Numbered from the stretch's first letter, positions 50,909 to 61,965 are shown. The stretch is 64,000 nt of DNA from Candidatus Krumholzibacteriia bacterium (GCA_035649275.1 DASRJW010000141.1:1-64000); one strand, 5' to 3'. Made by a program: numbers and translations. The notes: generated from the letters alone by a model not told the origin.

Positions 50909-52819
50909 ATGGTGGACGTGTGGGGAAGTGGGGTGGTGCGCGTGCGCAATCCGTATCGGCTGCGTCTCGAGACTCCCGAAGGTTATCAGAACCAGCTCTT
51001 TTCTTTCCTGGCACCGGGCGACGACAACGACGATACGCGTCTCGGCGTCCTCGCCGCCTGGCACGACCGCGAGGTGAAGGCGGCGCTAGCGCCGGTCTTC
51101 CACGCCCTGACCCAGGATTACGAGGACCGGCGCACGCCGGCGGGAGCGCGCCTCGAGGATTTCGCCCAGGCCCTGGATGCGGCGGCGGCAGCGCTGCCGC
51201 CTGAGCTGCTGCGGGAATTCGAGTGCGCTCTCGTTCTCTGCCGCGGGCGCGGCCTCTACGTTCTCTACACCGACGGCATGACCCCGCAGTGCAGCGTCGG
51301 CGGTCCCGCCCAGCCGCTGCAGTCCGGCCTGCGCGTCCGCGTCAAGGACTTGCCGGTGCACAACGACTTGGGCGGCGGCCTGCGCCTGGCGGCGCGCCTC
51401 TCCCTCGCCCGCGTCTTCTTCGAAGACGAAGACCGCGCCGTCCTCTGGCTGGACCTGCCCACGGCACCGCCGCACGCCCTGGCGGCGGCGGAAACGGTGG
51501 AGAGTGCCCGCATCGTCCTGCACAAGGAGCCCAGCCTCGAGACCGAAGCGGTGGCGGCGGTAGAGAGCACCTGGCCCGAGTCGCCGGAGACGGCGGGGCG
51601 CGACAGGGTGCGCATGTCCTACGTCGCCGTCGCTCTGGTCGCGGTGGTGTTCGTCGTCGCTCTCTTCGGCATGTCCCGCTGGCGCCAGATGGGCGGAGAG
51701 CAACGCGGCGACGCGGAGAACTTCTTCAGCGAGGACGTCGAGTCCGGTGGAACGGCGCGCAGCCCCGCGCGCGTTTCCGCCGACGTGGCGGAGAAGAAAG
51801 ATCCGCGCGACAGCGGCAGCGACAACCGCGTCGCCGCCCAGGCGCCGGTGGAAGCCTCGCTGCAGCTGCTCTGGAAAAAGAACTATCGGGACTGGGTCAC
51901 TTCCTCGCCCCGCGTCGCCCAAGGACACGTGGTCTACGGCTGCCGCGACGGTCACCTCTACGCCGTGAGCGAGAGCGGCGAGCCGCTCTGGGAATACGAC
52001 TCCGGCTCCGGCATCGGCGCCACCCCGGAAGTGGACGGCACTCGCGTCTACTGCGGCAACTATGCCGGCCGCGCCTTCGCGCTGCGCTCGCTGGATGGCG
52101 CCGAGCTCTGGGCCCATGACCTGGGGGCGCGCATCGTCGCCTCGCCGGCGCTCGGGAAGAGCCTGGTCTTCTTCCAGACTTACGCCGGTGATCTCGTCGC
52201 CTTGGAGCAGAAGACCGGTCGCCTGGTGTGGAAGCAGCACATCGGCGGGCAGCAACGGGCCCGGGCCCTGGCGACCGGCAAGGATGTGCTCGCAGTCTCC
52301 GGCGACGGCAATCTCCTCTGCCTCGAGCAGAAATCGGGCAAAGTCTCCTGGAGCGTCCCCCTCGGTTCTCGCGTCATCTCCAACCCGGTGCGGGCCCAGG
52401 ACCTCGTGGTGCTCGCGGGCCAGGACGGACAAGTGCACGCGGTCGCGGCGAAGGACGGCCGGATCGCCTGGCGAGTGGATCTGGGGGGCACCCTCGAATC
52501 GGGCCTCGCCGCCGACGACGATCGGCTCTACATCGGCAGCACCGATCGCAGCGTCTACGCCCTCGACAAGGACGATGGCAGCATCGTCTGGCGCTTCAAG
52601 ACTGGCGGCCCCATCCGTTCGACACCGTGGGTCCAAGACGGCAGGGTGTACGTGACCTCGTACGACCGGCACACCTACGTGCTGGAAGCGGAGAGTGGCG
52701 AAACCCTGGCGAAGACGGCGCTGCGCGCCCCCATCTACTCCTCGCCTCTCGTGCACGAGGGCAAGGTGTACTTCGGCTCCAACGACGGTACCTTTTACTG
52801 CCTGAGCGCCTTGCGCTAG
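50909..52819 (+). CDS. Single-pass membrane protein with N-terminal domain and PQQ-type propeller
   Basis: A protein of about 636 residues (ATG 50909; GTG 50882 or GTG 50936 are alternatives). Residues 1-190 form a cytoplasmic domain without clear family; ECALVLCRGRGLYVLYTDGM and AALPPELLREF faintly recall the PP2C-like fold of other membrane regulators, but catalytic residues are absent. A transmembrane helix at 236-256 (SYVAVALVAVVFVVALFGM) is followed by a disordered linker and, from about 310, PQQ/YncE-like repeats: VVYGCRDGHLYAVSESGEPL, VYCGNYAGRAFALRSLDGAE, LLCLEQKSGKVSWSVP, LYIGSTDRSVYALDKDDGSI. The propeller would sit in the periplasm. The role is unknown; it may sense or scaffold at the envelope. 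Confidence 0.78.
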   Translation: MVDVWGSGVVRVRNPYRLRLETPEGYQNQLFSFLAPGDDNDDTRLGVLAAWHDREVKAALAPVFHALTQDYEDRRTPAGARLEDFAQALDAAAAALPPELLREFECALVLCRGRGLYVLYTDGMTPQCSVGGPAQPLQSGLRVRVKDLPVHNDLGGGLRLAARLSLARVFFEDEDRAVLWLDLPTAPPHALAAAETVESARIVLHKEPSLETEAVAAVESTWPESPETAGRDRVRMSYVAVALVAVVFVVALFGMSRWRQMGGEQRGDAENFFSEDVESGGTARSPARVSADVAEKKDPRDSGSDNRVAAQAPVEASLQLLWKKNYRDWVTSSPRVAQGHVVYGCRDGHLYAVSESGEPLWEYDSGSGIGATPEVDGTRVYCGNYAGRAFALRSLDGAELWAHDLGARIVASPALGKSLVFFQTYAGDLVALEQKTGRLVWKQHIGGQQRARALATGKDVLAVSGDGNLLCLEQKSGKVSWSVPLGSRVISNPVRAQDLVVLAGQDGQVHAVAAKDGRIAWRVDLGGTLESGLAADDDRLYIGSTDRSVYALDKDDGSIVWRFKTGGPIRSTPWVQDGRVYVTSYDRHTYVLEAESGETLAKTALRAPIYSSPLVHEGKVYFGSNDGTFYCLSALR

Positions 52820-52868
52820 GCCAACCGGCCCGCCTCGCGGCCGGGTGGCCGTGGGGTGGGGCAGTCTC

Positions 52869-52898
52869 GATCCCCGGGGGCCCTTGGCCCCGGGGATC
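52869..52898 (+). terminator. Strong GC-rich hairpin before secA
   Basis: GATCCCCGGGGGCC pairs with GGCCCCGGGGATC around CTT, with one extra G on the left arm. It lies 50 bases after the PQQ-protein stop. A short T-containing tract (CCTTTCC) follows. It probably separates the two transcripts. Confidence 0.5.
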
Positions 52899-53038
52899 CA
52901 CCTTTCCACCACCCCCTCCGAGGCCCTATCCTGGCCGGCCTGGCCTCGTCTGGACCCCGCGGTTGTCCGCCGGCGGGGTCCGACTTATCCTTGGACCGGT
53001 TTTTATCCTGGCCTGAGCGAGCCCTCCTGGGGGTCCTG

Positions 53039-56000
53039 GTGTTCGAGAAGAACCTGCGCAAGCTGTTCAAGACCAAGTCGGAACGCGACTTCCGTCGCAT
53101 GCAGCCGGTCGTGGCCGAGGTCAACCGCTGGGCCGAGAGCTACCGGGAGCTGACCGACGAAGCCCTCCGCGGCAAGACCGAGGAGTTCCGGGCCCGGCTC
53201 GGGCAGGGGGAGACCCTGGACCAGCTGCTGCCCGAGGCCTTCGGGGCGGTGAAGGAGGCCTGCCGGCGTCACGTGGGGAAGACCTGGCCCGTGGTCGGGC
53301 GGCCGACGGAATGGAACATGGTGCCCTACGACGTGCAGGTCGTCGGCGGCATCGCCCTCCACGAAGGCACCATCGCCGAGATGGCGACTGGCGAGGGCAA
53401 GACCCTCGTCGCCACCATGCCCCTTTATCTGAACGCCCTCACGGGCCGCGGCGCCTTTCTGGTGACGGTGAACGACTACCTCGCTCGCCGCGACGGTGAA
53501 TGGATGGGGGAGATCTACAAGTTCCTCGGCCTCCGCGTCGGCATCATCCAGAACACCATGCGGCCCGCCGAGCGCCTCGAGGCCTACCGCTGCGACATCA
53601 CCTACGTCACCAACAACGAGATGGGCTTCGACTACCTGCGCGACAACATGGCCACGCGCATGGAAGATCGGGTGCACCGGGACCACGTCAGCGAGAAGCC
53701 CGGCAAGCAGTTCTGCTACGCCATCGTGGACGAGGTGGACTCGGTGCTGGTGGACGAGGCACGCACGCCCCTCATCATCGCCGGCGCGGCGCCGGAGTCC
53801 AGCCAGAGTGCCAACTTCACCAGCTTGAGGCCCGGCATCGAACAGCTCGTGCGCCAGCAGAACCGGCTGGTGACGGACTACCTCAAGGAAGCGGAAAAAC
53901 TCCTCGAACCGGGCATGGAAAAGCTGGAGGGGGATGCAGAGCGCGAGCTAGGCTTCAAGCTCCTGCAGGTGAAACGGGCGGCGCCGAAGAACAAGCAGTA
54001 CATGAAGCTGGTGAGCCGCGAGGGCGGGCTGCAAAAGCTGGTGCAGCGCGTCGAGGGCGAGCTCATGCGCGACAAGCTGCTGCACACCGCCGACGAAGAC
54101 CTCTTCTTCGCTCTGGACGAGAAGGGCCACGTCGCCGATCTCACCGAGAAGGGCCGGGAGGAGCTGGCGAAGCTGGTGAACCTGCCGCTCACCCTCCCGG
54201 ACCTGAGCCTGGCGGTGAAGCACCTCGACGACGACTCGAACCTGAGCAAGGAGGCAAAGATCGCCGCCTTGGACAAGCTGCACCGCGACTACGCCCGGTC
54301 GAGCGACAGCCTGCACGACATCAGCCAGCTGCTGAAGGCCTACTCCCTCTTCGAGAAGGACGTGGAGTACGTCGTGCAGGAGGGCAAGGTCCTCATCGTC
54401 GACGAGTACACCGGCCGCCTCATGCCAGGGCGGCGTTTCTCCGACGGTCTGCACCAGGCCCTGGAGGCGAAGGAAAGCGTGCAGGTCGAGCGCGAGACGC
54501 AGACCATGGCGACCGTCACCTTGCAGAACCTCTTCCGCATGTTCGAGAAGCTGGCGGGTATGACCGGTACCGCCGAGACCGAGGCGGAGGAGTTGAAGAA
54601 GATCTACGACCTCGAGGTCATGGTCATCCCCACGCACCAGCCGGTGCGCCGCGTCGACTTCGACGACCAGATCTACAAGACGCGCCGGGAGAAGTACAAC
54701 TCGGCCATCGACGAGATCGTGCACCAGCACCAGCGCGGCATGCCCGTCCTCGTCGGCACCGTCTCCGTCGAAGTGTCGGAAACGCTGTCACGCATGCTGA
54801 AGCGGCGCGGGATCACCCACGAAGTCCTCAATGCCCGCCACCACCAGCGCGAAGCCGAGATCGTTTCCCTCGCCGGGCAGAAGGGCGCCGTCACCATCGC
54901 CACCAACATGGCCGGCCGGGGCACCGACATCAAGCTGGGCCCGGGAGTCATCCTCTGCGATCGCGATCCGCACTACAGCGGCCCGCGCTGCCCCGCCTGC
55001 CCCTACGGCCGCGGCAAGACCGGAGCGCCGAAGCCCAACTACAAGCCCGGGGAAGGGGAGCTGGAGGAGCCCTGCGGCCTGCAGATCATCGGCACCGAGC
55101 GGCACGAGTCCCGCCGCATCGACCGGCAGCTGCGCGGCCGCTCCGGCCGCCAGGGTGATCCCGGGGCTTCCATCTTCTACATGTCCCTCGAGGACGACCT
55201 GATGCGGCTCTTCAGCCCGGAACGCATCGCCACCGTCATGGAGCGGCTGGGGGTGCAAGAGGGCGAGGTCATCACCCATCCCATGGTGACCAAGGCCATC
55301 GAGCGGGCGCAGAAGCGCGTCGAGTTCCACAACTTCGACGCCCGGCAGCACCTGCTCAAGTACGACGACGTGATGAACAAGCAGCGCGAGGTCATCTACG
55401 CCAACCGTCTCGACGTGCTGCGCGGCACCGACCTGCGCAGCGAAGTGCGTGGCATGGTGGCGGCCTTCGTGGAGCAGCAGTTCGCCAGCAAGATCGACGA
55501 GGAGGCCTGGCCGGCGGACACGCCGCTCGAGCCCCTGCTGCTCGAGCTGCAGTCGGTGTTCCTGCGCGCCTTCGAGGCCGACGGCGTTCAGGACATGGGC
55601 ATCGACGCGGCGCGGGCGCATCTGAGCGAGCAGGCCGAGCGCGCTCTGGACGAGCGCGAGCAGCTGCTCGGCGAAACCATCATGCGCCAGCTCGAACGCT
55701 GGTCGTATCTCCGCGCCATCGACGAGAAGTGGATGGAGCACTTGCGGGAGCTGGATCACCTGCGCTCCGGGGTGTCGCTGCGGGCCTACGGGCAGAAGGA
55801 CCCCCTCCTGGAGTACAAGTCGGAGGCCTTCGGGATGTTCGAGGAGCTGCTCAAAGACGTTGACAGGCAGACCTTGTATCTCCTATGTCACGCGCAGGTC
55901 TCCGTGCGCCCGCCCGAGCTGGAACGCGCCCCGACGGAAGTGTTGTCGCCGCTCCATGCCAGTGCGGGCGTTTTGGCGGGTGCGGGTCCCGCGCCACGGG

Positions 56001-56182
56001 CGGTGCCGCCGCCCCTGACGCAGCTGCTTCCCGGCGGCATGCCGGTACCCCGGGGGACACCGCTCTCCCCGGGAAGCAGCGCGCCCCCGACGGTGCGCAA
56101 GAGTGGTCCCAAGGTGGGGCGCAACGATCCGTGCCCTTGCGGCAGCGGCAAGAAGTACAAGTTCTGTCATGGCGCCAGCTGA
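53039..56182 (+). CDS. secA: Preprotein translocase ATPase SecA
   Basis: A 1047-residue SecA, longer than E. coli SecA (901). GTG 53039 gives the expected start ([19 protein letters not shown]). Key parts are M115-ATGEGKT-122 (Walker A), [20 protein letters not shown], an enlarged preprotein-binding region (about 265-430), [25 protein letters not shown] and [11 protein letters not shown]. About 45 residues are inserted between GRGTDIKLG and [14 protein letters not shown]; they hold C640, C651, C654 and C679, a potential zinc site. The end carries the usual SEC-C zinc motif ([18 protein letters not shown]). SecA drives protein export through SecYEG. It is followed after 22 bases by topA. Confidence 0.97.
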   Translation: MFEKNLRKLFKTKSERDFRRMQPVVAEVNRWAESYRELTDEALRGKTEEFRARLGQGETLDQLLPEAFGAVKEACRRHVGKTWPVVGRPTEWNMVPYDVQVVGGIALHEGTIAEMATGEGKTLVATMPLYLNALTGRGAFLVTVNDYLARRDGEWMGEIYKFLGLRVGIIQNTMRPAERLEAYRCDITYVTNNEMGFDYLRDNMATRMEDRVHRDHVSEKPGKQFCYAIVDEVDSVLVDEARTPLIIAGAAPESSQSANFTSLRPGIEQLVRQQNRLVTDYLKEAEKLLEPGMEKLEGDAERELGFKLLQVKRAAPKNKQYMKLVSREGGLQKLVQRVEGELMRDKLLHTADEDLFFALDEKGHVADLTEKGREELAKLVNLPLTLPDLSLAVKHLDDDSNLSKEAKIAALDKLHRDYARSSDSLHDISQLLKAYSLFEKDVEYVVQEGKVLIVDEYTGRLMPGRRFSDGLHQALEAKESVQVERETQTMATVTLQNLFRMFEKLAGMTGTAETEAEELKKIYDLEVMVIPTHQPVRRVDFDDQIYKTRREKYNSAIDEIVHQHQRGMPVLVGTVSVEVSETLSRMLKRRGITHEVLNARHHQREAEIVSLAGQKGAVTIATNMAGRGTDIKLGPGVILCDRDPHYSGPRCPACPYGRGKTGAPKPNYKPGEGELEEPCGLQIIGTERHESRRIDRQLRGRSGRQGDPGASIFYMSLEDDLMRLFSPERIATVMERLGVQEGEVITHPMVTKAIERAQKRVEFHNFDARQHLLKYDDVMNKQREVIYANRLDVLRGTDLRSEVRGMVAAFVEQQFASKIDEEAWPADTPLEPLLLELQSVFLRAFEADGVQDMGIDAARAHLSEQAERALDEREQLLGETIMRQLERWSYLRAIDEKWMEHLRELDHLRSGVSLRAYGQKDPLLEYKSEAFGMFEELLKDVDRQTLYLLCHAQVSVRPPELERAPTEVLSPLHASAGVLAGAGPAPRAVPPPLTQLLPGGMPVPRGTPLSPGSSAPPTVRKSGPKVGRNDPCPCGSGKKYKFCHGAS

Positions 56183-56204
56183 CGCCCGAGCGAAACGGAA
56201 AACA

Positions 56205-58406
56205 GTGAGCAAGTCCCTGGTCATCGTCGAATCGCCGGCCAAGGCGCGCACGATCAAGAAGTATCTGGGTCGCAACTACGAGGTGAAGGCCTCGGTGGGC
56301 CACGTCATCGACCTGCCGAAGAGCGAGCTCGGCGTCGACGTGGACAACGACTTCGCCCCCAAGTACGTCACCATCAAGGGCAAGGGGAAGGTGCTGCAGG
56401 AGCTCAAGGCGGCGGGAAAGAAAGTGGACGAGGTGCTCCTCGCCACCGACTTGGACCGCGAAGGGGAAGCCATCGCCTGGCACTTGCAGAACTTCCTCGC
56501 CTCCGTGCAGCCCAACGTCAAGCGCATCCTCTTCAACGAGATCACCCAGCGCGCCATCCAGGAAGCCATCGCCAACCCCGGGGACGTGGACCAGCGCAAG
56601 GTGGACGCGCAGCAGGCCCGGCGCATCCTGGACCGCCTGGTGGGCTACATGGTGAGCCCGGTCCTCTGGCAGGTGTTCTACTACGGTCTATCCGCCGGCC
56701 GCGTGCAGTCCGTGGCCCTCCGGCTCATCTGCGAGCGGGAGCGCGAGATCCGCGCCTTCGTGCCGCAGGAGTTCTGGTCGATCACGGCGCTGCTGCGCGC
56801 CGCGGGCGGCGACTTCGAGGCCAAGCTGCGCACCTGGAAGGGCGAGCGGGCCGAGCTCGGCTCGCAGGCGGACGCCGATGCCGTGCTCGCCGCCTTGGCG
56901 AGCGCCGACTGGCGCGTCGCCCAGGTGGAAGCCAAGGAGCGCCGGCGCAATCCCTATCCGCCGTACATCACCAGCTCGCTGCAGCAGGATGGGGCGCGGC
57001 GCCTGCGCTTCTCGGCCAAGAAGACCATGATGCTGGCGCAGCAGCTCTACGAGGGTGTGGAGCTGGGCACGGAAGGCCCCGTCGGCCTCATCACCTACAT
57101 GCGTACCGACTCGACCCGCCTCTCCGACCAGGCGCGCGGCGAGGGCATCGACTGGATCCGCGCCCAGCTCGGCGAGGACTATCTGGCCCCGACGCAGCGG
57201 CAGTTCAAGCAAGGCAAGAGCGTGCAAGACGCCCACGAGGCCATCCGCCCCACGGCAGGGGCGCGCACCCCGGAGGAAGTGAAGCGCTTCCTCAGCCCGG
57301 ACCAGTTCGCGCTCTATGACCTCGTCTGGCGGCGCTTCACCGCCTCGCTCATGAGCAGCGCCACCTACCTCGCCACCACCGCGGACATCGAGGCCGGCCC
57401 GGCCATCTTCCGCGCCACCGGCTCGCAGCTGCAGTTCGACGGCTACCTGCGCGTCTACCCGGACGTGCGCGAGAAGGACGAGCAGGAGGGCGTGCTGCCG
57501 GCGCTCGCCAACGGCCAGAGCCTCACCTTGCGCGAGCTGCAGCCGAAGCAGCACTTCACCGAGCCGCCGCCGCGCTACACCGAGGCCACCTTGATCCGGG
57601 AGCTCGAGGAACGCGGCATCGGCCGGCCGAGCACCTACGCCAGCATCGTCAGCACCATCCGTGAGCGGGAGTACGTCCTCAAGGACGGCGGCCGCTTTAC
57701 CCCCACGGATCTCGGCATGGAAGTATGGGAAGCGCTGGAGAAAGCCTTCCCCGCCCTCTTCGAGGTGGATTTCACCGCCCGCATGGAGAGCGAGCTCGAC
57801 AAGGTGGAAACCGGCGAGGACGACTGGCAGACGGTGGTGCGCGACTTCTACGGGCCCTTCTCCAAGGTGCTGGAGGAACTCAAGGGCGACCCCCAGGCGA
57901 TGAAGCAGCTCCTCGACCATGGCGAGGCCGTGCCCTGCGACAAGTGCGGCGCCACGTTGATCAAGAAGTGGGGACGGAACGGCCCCTTCCTCGCCTGCCC
58001 GAACTACCCGAAGTGCCGCAACACCAAATCGCTGAATGGCGAGAGCGCCGTCGTCCCGCTCGGCAAGCAATGTCCCAAGTGCGGCGGCGAGATGGTGAAG
58101 AAGCGCGGGCGCTATGGCGAGTTCGGCGCTTGCCAGAACTATCCCGATTGCAAGTACACCGAGCCCCTCTCCATCGGCGTCAACTGCCCGCGCGGCTGCG
58201 GCGGCCACCTGGCGCTCAAGCGCAGCGGCCGCGGTCGCACCTTCTACGGCTGCAGCCGCTACCCGGACTGCGACTACGCCTCCTGGGACAAACCGACGGG
58301 GGAGAAGTGCTCAGCCTGCGGTGTCGGCGATCTGGTGGAAAAGAACACCAAAGCCAAGGGGATCTTCAAGAAGTGCCCGGCGTGCAAGGAAGAGTTCGTG
58401 GACTGA
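56205..58406 (+). CDS. topA: DNA topoisomerase I (type IA)
   Basis: A 733-residue enzyme. GTG 56205 gives the usual SKSLVIVESPAKARTIKKYL; ATG 56169 inside secA has no ribosome site. The Toprim domain has LATDLDREGEAIAWHL, and the active Tyr is Y298 in GLITYMRTDST. The C-terminal part holds four Cys-rich zinc motifs: CDKCGATLIKKW, CPKCGGEMVKKRG, CPRGCGGHLALKR and a shorter CSACGVGDLVEKN. It relaxes negative supercoils. It overlaps the likely start of xerC; the order topA-xerC-hslV-hslU is seen in many bacteria. Confidence 0.97.
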   Translation: MSKSLVIVESPAKARTIKKYLGRNYEVKASVGHVIDLPKSELGVDVDNDFAPKYVTIKGKGKVLQELKAAGKKVDEVLLATDLDREGEAIAWHLQNFLASVQPNVKRILFNEITQRAIQEAIANPGDVDQRKVDAQQARRILDRLVGYMVSPVLWQVFYYGLSAGRVQSVALRLICEREREIRAFVPQEFWSITALLRAAGGDFEAKLRTWKGERAELGSQADADAVLAALASADWRVAQVEAKERRRNPYPPYITSSLQQDGARRLRFSAKKTMMLAQQLYEGVELGTEGPVGLITYMRTDSTRLSDQARGEGIDWIRAQLGEDYLAPTQRQFKQGKSVQDAHEAIRPTAGARTPEEVKRFLSPDQFALYDLVWRRFTASLMSSATYLATTADIEAGPAIFRATGSQLQFDGYLRVYPDVREKDEQEGVLPALANGQSLTLRELQPKQHFTEPPPRYTEATLIRELEERGIGRPSTYASIVSTIREREYVLKDGGRFTPTDLGMEVWEALEKAFPALFEVDFTARMESELDKVETGEDDWQTVVRDFYGPFSKVLEELKGDPQAMKQLLDHGEAVPCDKCGATLIKKWGRNGPFLACPNYPKCRNTKSLNGESAVVPLGKQCPKCGGEMVKKRGRYGEFGACQNYPDCKYTEPLSIGVNCPRGCGGHLALKRSGRGRTFYGCSRYPDCDYASWDKPTGEKCSACGVGDLVEKNTKAKGIFKKCPACKEEFVD

Positions 58407-59344
58407 AGCGGACCGCAGCGCGGCGGCAGCGCCGGGCGCCGCCCCAGACCGGGCTGCCGCAGTCGCGGCGCGCCACGACCTGGCTCCAGACTTTTCTCCT
58501 GCACCTGCGCGCCTCCGGCTGTTCGCCGCTCACGGTCGAAGCCTACCGGCGCGATCTCCTCGTCTTCGCCACCGCCCATGGCGCCCTCCCGGACACGGCG
58601 AGCCGCGATGACGTGCGCACCCACCTGGCAGCGATGGTGCGAAGCGGCGCCAACCCGGGCACGGTGGGGCGCCGGCTGGCCGCGCTCCGCCGCTACTTCC
58701 GCCACGGCGTCGATCAGGGCGACTGGGCCAGCGACCCGACGCTCGGCCTGCGGCCACCGCAGCGCCAGCGTGTCCTGCCGCGCCATCTCGACGAGGCAGC
58801 AGCCCTCCGACTCATGGACTTGCCCGATACGCGCAGGCTGGAGGGGAAGCGCGATCGCGCTATCCTCGAGCTCTTCTACGGCACCGGCATGCGTCTCGCC
58901 GAGCTCGTGGGCCTTGACCGCGACGATGTGCACCTGGAAAGCGAGAATCTCCGGGTGCTCGGAAAGGGGAACAAGGAACGGATCCTGCCGCTCACGGGCT
59001 GCGTGCACCGCGCCGTCAGCGCCTATCTCGCCGCCGCCCCGGTGGCGGTGCCCGAGGCCGATGGCAGGCTGCCACTTTTTCTCGGCCGGGGGCGGCGGCG
59101 CCTGTCGCGCCGGTCGGTACAGCGCCTGGTGGCGGACGCCATCCGCCGCACCGCCGCGGTGTCGAAAGCGAGCCCCCACGTGCTCCGTCACAGCTTCGCC
59201 ACCCACATGCTGAACGCCGGCGCCGATCTGCGCGCCGTGCAAGAGCTCCTCGGCCACAGCCGCCTGTCGACCACGCAGATCTATACTCACGTCTCCATCG
59301 AGCGCGCCCGCAAGGCCTACGAGCGCGCCCACCCGCGGGCGTAG
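58382..59344 (+). CDS. xerC: Site-specific tyrosine recombinase XerC
   Basis: About 320 residues from GTG 58382, which overlaps topA by 25 bases; a CTG at 58403 is an alternative, so the start is uncertain. The N-terminal SAM-like domain ([20 protein letters not shown] then [11 protein letters not shown]) precedes the catalytic domain with Arg in [41 protein letters not shown] and the final nucleophilic Tyr. XerC with XerD resolves chromosome dimers at dif. The position between topA and hslV matches known gene orders, so this is a housekeeping recombinase and not an integrase of a mobile element. Confidence 0.93.
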   Translation: MQGRVRGLKRTAARRQRRAPPQTGLPQSRRATTWLQTFLLHLRASGCSPLTVEAYRRDLLVFATAHGALPDTASRDDVRTHLAAMVRSGANPGTVGRRLAALRRYFRHGVDQGDWASDPTLGLRPPQRQRVLPRHLDEAAALRLMDLPDTRRLEGKRDRAILELFYGTGMRLAELVGLDRDDVHLESENLRVLGKGNKERILPLTGCVHRAVSAYLAAAPVAVPEADGRLPLFLGRGRRRLSRRSVQRLVADAIRRTAAVSKASPHVLRHSFATHMLNAGADLRAVQELLGHSRLSTTQIYTHVSIERARKAYERAHPRA

Positions 59345-59353
59345 GAGGCGTTC

Positions 59354-59899
59354 ATGCCCGAGATCCGCTCCACCACCATCCTCGGCGTCCGCGTCCGCGG
59401 TGGCGCCGCTCTCGGGGGCGACGGACAGGTGACGCTCGGGACCACGGTGATGAAAGCCGGGGCGCGCAAGGTGCGCGCGCTGCGCGGCGGGGCCGTCCTC
59501 GCCGGCTTCGCCGGCACGGCGGCGGATGGTTTCACCCTCTTCGAACGCATCGAGAAGAAGCTCGAAGAACATTCGGGGCGCCTGGCCCGCGCTGCCGTCG
59601 AGCTCGCCAAGGACTGGCGGAGCGACCGGGTGCTGCGCCGCCTGGACGCCCTCATGATCGTCATGGACACGGAGCAAGGCTTCATCATCTCCGGCAACGG
59701 AGATGTCATCGAGCCCGACGACGGCATCATGGCGGTGGGCGCCGGCGGCCCTTATGCTCTCGCCGCCGCCCGGGCGCTGGTGCAGAGCACGGAGCTCGAC
59801 GCCGAGGACATCGTCCGCCGCTCCCTCGACATCGCCGCCGACATCTGCATCTACACCAACCGCGAGACCACGGTGCTCACCTTGCCGGGAGCGCGATGA
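59354..59899 (+). CDS. hslV: ATP-dependent protease peptidase subunit HslV (ClpQ)
   Basis: A 181-residue Ntn hydrolase starting at ATG 59354 (GGAGG upstream). A short pro-segment (MPEIRS) precedes the active Thr of [52 protein letters not shown] and [20 protein letters not shown] are family signatures. HslV forms a double ring, gated by HslU, that degrades unfolded proteins in the cytoplasm. ATGA overlap with hslU implies coupling. Length and motifs are normal. Confidence 0.97.
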   Translation: MPEIRSTTILGVRVRGGAALGGDGQVTLGTTVMKAGARKVRALRGGAVLAGFAGTAADGFTLFERIEKKLEEHSGRLARAAVELAKDWRSDRVLRRLDALMIVMDTEQGFIISGNGDVIEPDDGIMAVGAGGPYALAAARALVQSTELDAEDIVRRSLDIAADICIYTNRETTVLTLPGAR

Positions 59900-61257
59900 A
59901 AACCGTCGACTTCGTCCGCCTCGAGGCGGAGCAGGCGCTGACGCCACGGCAGATCGTCGTCGAGCTCGACCAGTACATCGTCGGCCAGCAGGCGGCGAAG
60001 CGCGCCGTGGCCATCGCGCTCAGGAACCGCTGGCGGCGGCAGCGCGCCCCGGAGGCGCTCCGCGGCGAGATCCTCCCCAACAACATCATCCTCATCGGCC
60101 CCACCGGCGTCGGCAAGACCGAGATCGCCCGCCGTCTGGCCCGGCTCGCCCGCGCTCCCTTCGTCAAGGTCGAGGCCACGAAATTCACCGAGGTCGGCTA
60201 CGTCGGGCGGGACGTGGACTCCATGGTGCGCGACCTGGCCGAGGTGGCCGTCGCCGAGGTGAAGGCCGAGTGGAGCCAGCGGGTGGAGGCGGAAGCCCGG
60301 GAGCGGAGCGAGCAGCGCCTCCTCGACCTGCTCCTGCCCCATGTCGCCGCCACCGACGCCGAGGCGCGGGAGCGCCAGGAGCGCACCCGGGAGAAGCTCC
60401 GGGACTTGCTGCGCGCCGGCGAGCTCGAGGAACGCAAGGTGAGCGTCGACGTCCCAACCCGGTCGTTGCCAATGTTCGAGATCTTCTCCGCCGCGGGCTC
60501 CGAGGAGATGGGCGTCAACCTGAGCGAAAGCCTCGGCGGACTTTTCCCCGGACGCCGCCGGCGCAGCGAGCTCCCGGTGCGCGAGGCCCGGCCGCTGCTG
60601 CACGCCGAAGAGGTGGAGAAGCTGGTGGACATGGAAAAGGTGCGCCAAGAAGCGCTGCACCGGGCCGAGACGGCAGGCATCATCTTCCTCGACGAGATCG
60701 ACAAGATCGCCGGCCACGGCCCGAACGTCGGTCCCGATGTTTCGCGGCAGGGGGTGCAGCGGGATCTGCTGCCCATCGTGGAGGGCTCGAGCGTCACCAC
60801 CAAGCACGGCGTCGTGCGCACCGATCACATCCTCTTCGTCGCTGCCGGCGCTTTCCATGCCACCAAGCCCAGCGACCTCATTCCGGAGCTCCAGGGTCGC
60901 TTCCCGATCCGGGTGGAGCTGTCGTCGCTCGATGCGTCGGACTTCGTCCGCATCCTGACCGAACCCAAGAACGCCCTGGTGCGGCAGTACGCCGCCCTGG
61001 TGGAGGCAGAGGGGGGGAGCCTGGAGTTCACCCCGGAAGCGGTCACCGAGATCGCCGGCGTGGCGGCGCAGGTGAACGAGCGCAGCGAGAACATCGGCGC
61101 TCGCAGGCTGCACACGGTGATGACGACGCTCCTCGACGAGGTGCTCTTCGACCTGCCCGAATCGGGGCTGAAGACGATCCTGGTGGACGCCGCCTTCGTG
61201 CGTCGCCGGCTGGATCACATCCTCCGCGACGAAGATCTGAGTCGCTACATCCTCTGA
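59896..61257 (+). CDS. hslU: ATP-dependent protease ATPase subunit HslU (ClpY)
   Basis: A 453-residue AAA+ unfoldase. [20 protein letters not shown], Walker A in [34 protein letters not shown] (the pore loop region), Walker [13 protein letters not shown], and the C-terminal [18 protein letters not shown] and YIL tail used to activate HslV are all present. The I domain lies at about 120-230. It feeds unfolded substrate into HslV. It ends the secA-topA-xerC-hslVU block; the next gene starts 138 bases downstream. Confidence 0.97.
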   Translation: MKTVDFVRLEAEQALTPRQIVVELDQYIVGQQAAKRAVAIALRNRWRRQRAPEALRGEILPNNIILIGPTGVGKTEIARRLARLARAPFVKVEATKFTEVGYVGRDVDSMVRDLAEVAVAEVKAEWSQRVEAEARERSEQRLLDLLLPHVAATDAEARERQERTREKLRDLLRAGELEERKVSVDVPTRSLPMFEIFSAAGSEEMGVNLSESLGGLFPGRRRRSELPVREARPLLHAEEVEKLVDMEKVRQEALHRAETAGIIFLDEIDKIAGHGPNVGPDVSRQGVQRDLLPIVEGSSVTTKHGVVRTDHILFVAAGAFHATKPSDLIPELQGRFPIRVELSSLDASDFVRILTEPKNALVRQYAALVEAEGGSLEFTPEAVTEIAGVAAQVNERSENIGARRLHTVMTTLLDEVLFDLPESGLKTILVDAAFVRRRLDHILRDEDLSRYIL

Positions 61258-61395
61258 TTCCTGCAGCTCTGGTACCGCGACTCTGCTCCTCGACTCCTAG
61301 AAGGGATGGCAGGTGGCAAGGGAACTTCGAGAAGAACATGAAGTGTCTCGCTTAGTACTTTATGAGTAGTTGAGTTCGTGGAGGAGAATCACCCC

Positions 61396-61929
61396 ATGCT
61401 GGCGCCGTCCTGGCTTTGGTGGGCACCGCTCGGGAGCGCTGCACTCCACATCGGAGAGGAATTCGTCTATCCAGGCGGATTCGCCGCCTGGGATCGGGAA
61501 TTCCGGCCCTCCATCCGGAGCAGCATTACACCCAAGCTGCATGTCATCGTGAACGCCCTACTGCTGCTGGGCTGCTTCTGCATCGCGATCTCGGGGATGC
61601 CGGGCGCCGCTCTCGGTGTCGGTGCATTCCGCTTCCGCTCCGCGGTCCCGGCCTCGCTCTCCGTCCCTTGCTGGCTGGGCATGGCCGCCTTGCTGTTCTC
61701 GAATGCCGTCTTCCACCTCGTGGGGAGCTATCGGACCCAACGCTGGTCGCCGGGCGTGCGCACCGGCGTGCTTCTCTACCTGCCGATGGCGCTATACGGC
61801 TACTGGACCTTCCTCCATACTGGCCAGGTCTCCCCGATGACTGCTGGCTTCGCGGCCTTGTGCGGAGGGTCGTACCATCTGTGGTCCGCATGGGCGCACC
61901 GGTGGCGGGCGCGACGGCGTAAGGGATGA
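61396..61929 (+). CDS. HXXEE-domain membrane protein
   Basis: A 177-residue polytopic protein. ATG 61396 is chosen because GGAGGAG lies 9 bases upstream. Near the start is the family signature H18-I-G-E21-E22 in AALHIGEEFVYPGGF; about five hydrophobic helices follow (VNALLLLGCFCIAISG, LGMAALLFSNAVFHLVGSY, GVLLYLPMALYGYWTFL). The signature is thought to mark a possible metal or catalytic site, but no activity is established. It starts after hslU; no strong promoter is seen in the AT-richer gap (61340-61375). Confidence 0.85.
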   Translation: MLAPSWLWWAPLGSAALHIGEEFVYPGGFAAWDREFRPSIRSSITPKLHVIVNALLLLGCFCIAISGMPGAALGVGAFRFRSAVPASLSVPCWLGMAALLFSNAVFHLVGSYRTQRWSPGVRTGVLLYLPMALYGYWTFLHTGQVSPMTAGFAALCGGSYHLWSAWAHRWRARRRKG

Positions 61930-61965
61930 ACCTCCAAAGCAGCATCCTTGCAGCAGGTGCACAGC

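Noticed and set aside
56103-56204. Extended N-terminus of TopA starting inside secA
   Set aside because: The extra residues do not match TopA and the upstream starts lack a ribosome site. GTG 56205 gives the standard beginning.
58382-59344. XerC-type recombinase as a sign of a mobile element next to topA
   Set aside because: The order topA-xerC-hslV-hslU is a known housekeeping arrangement. No attachment-site repeats or phage genes are near.
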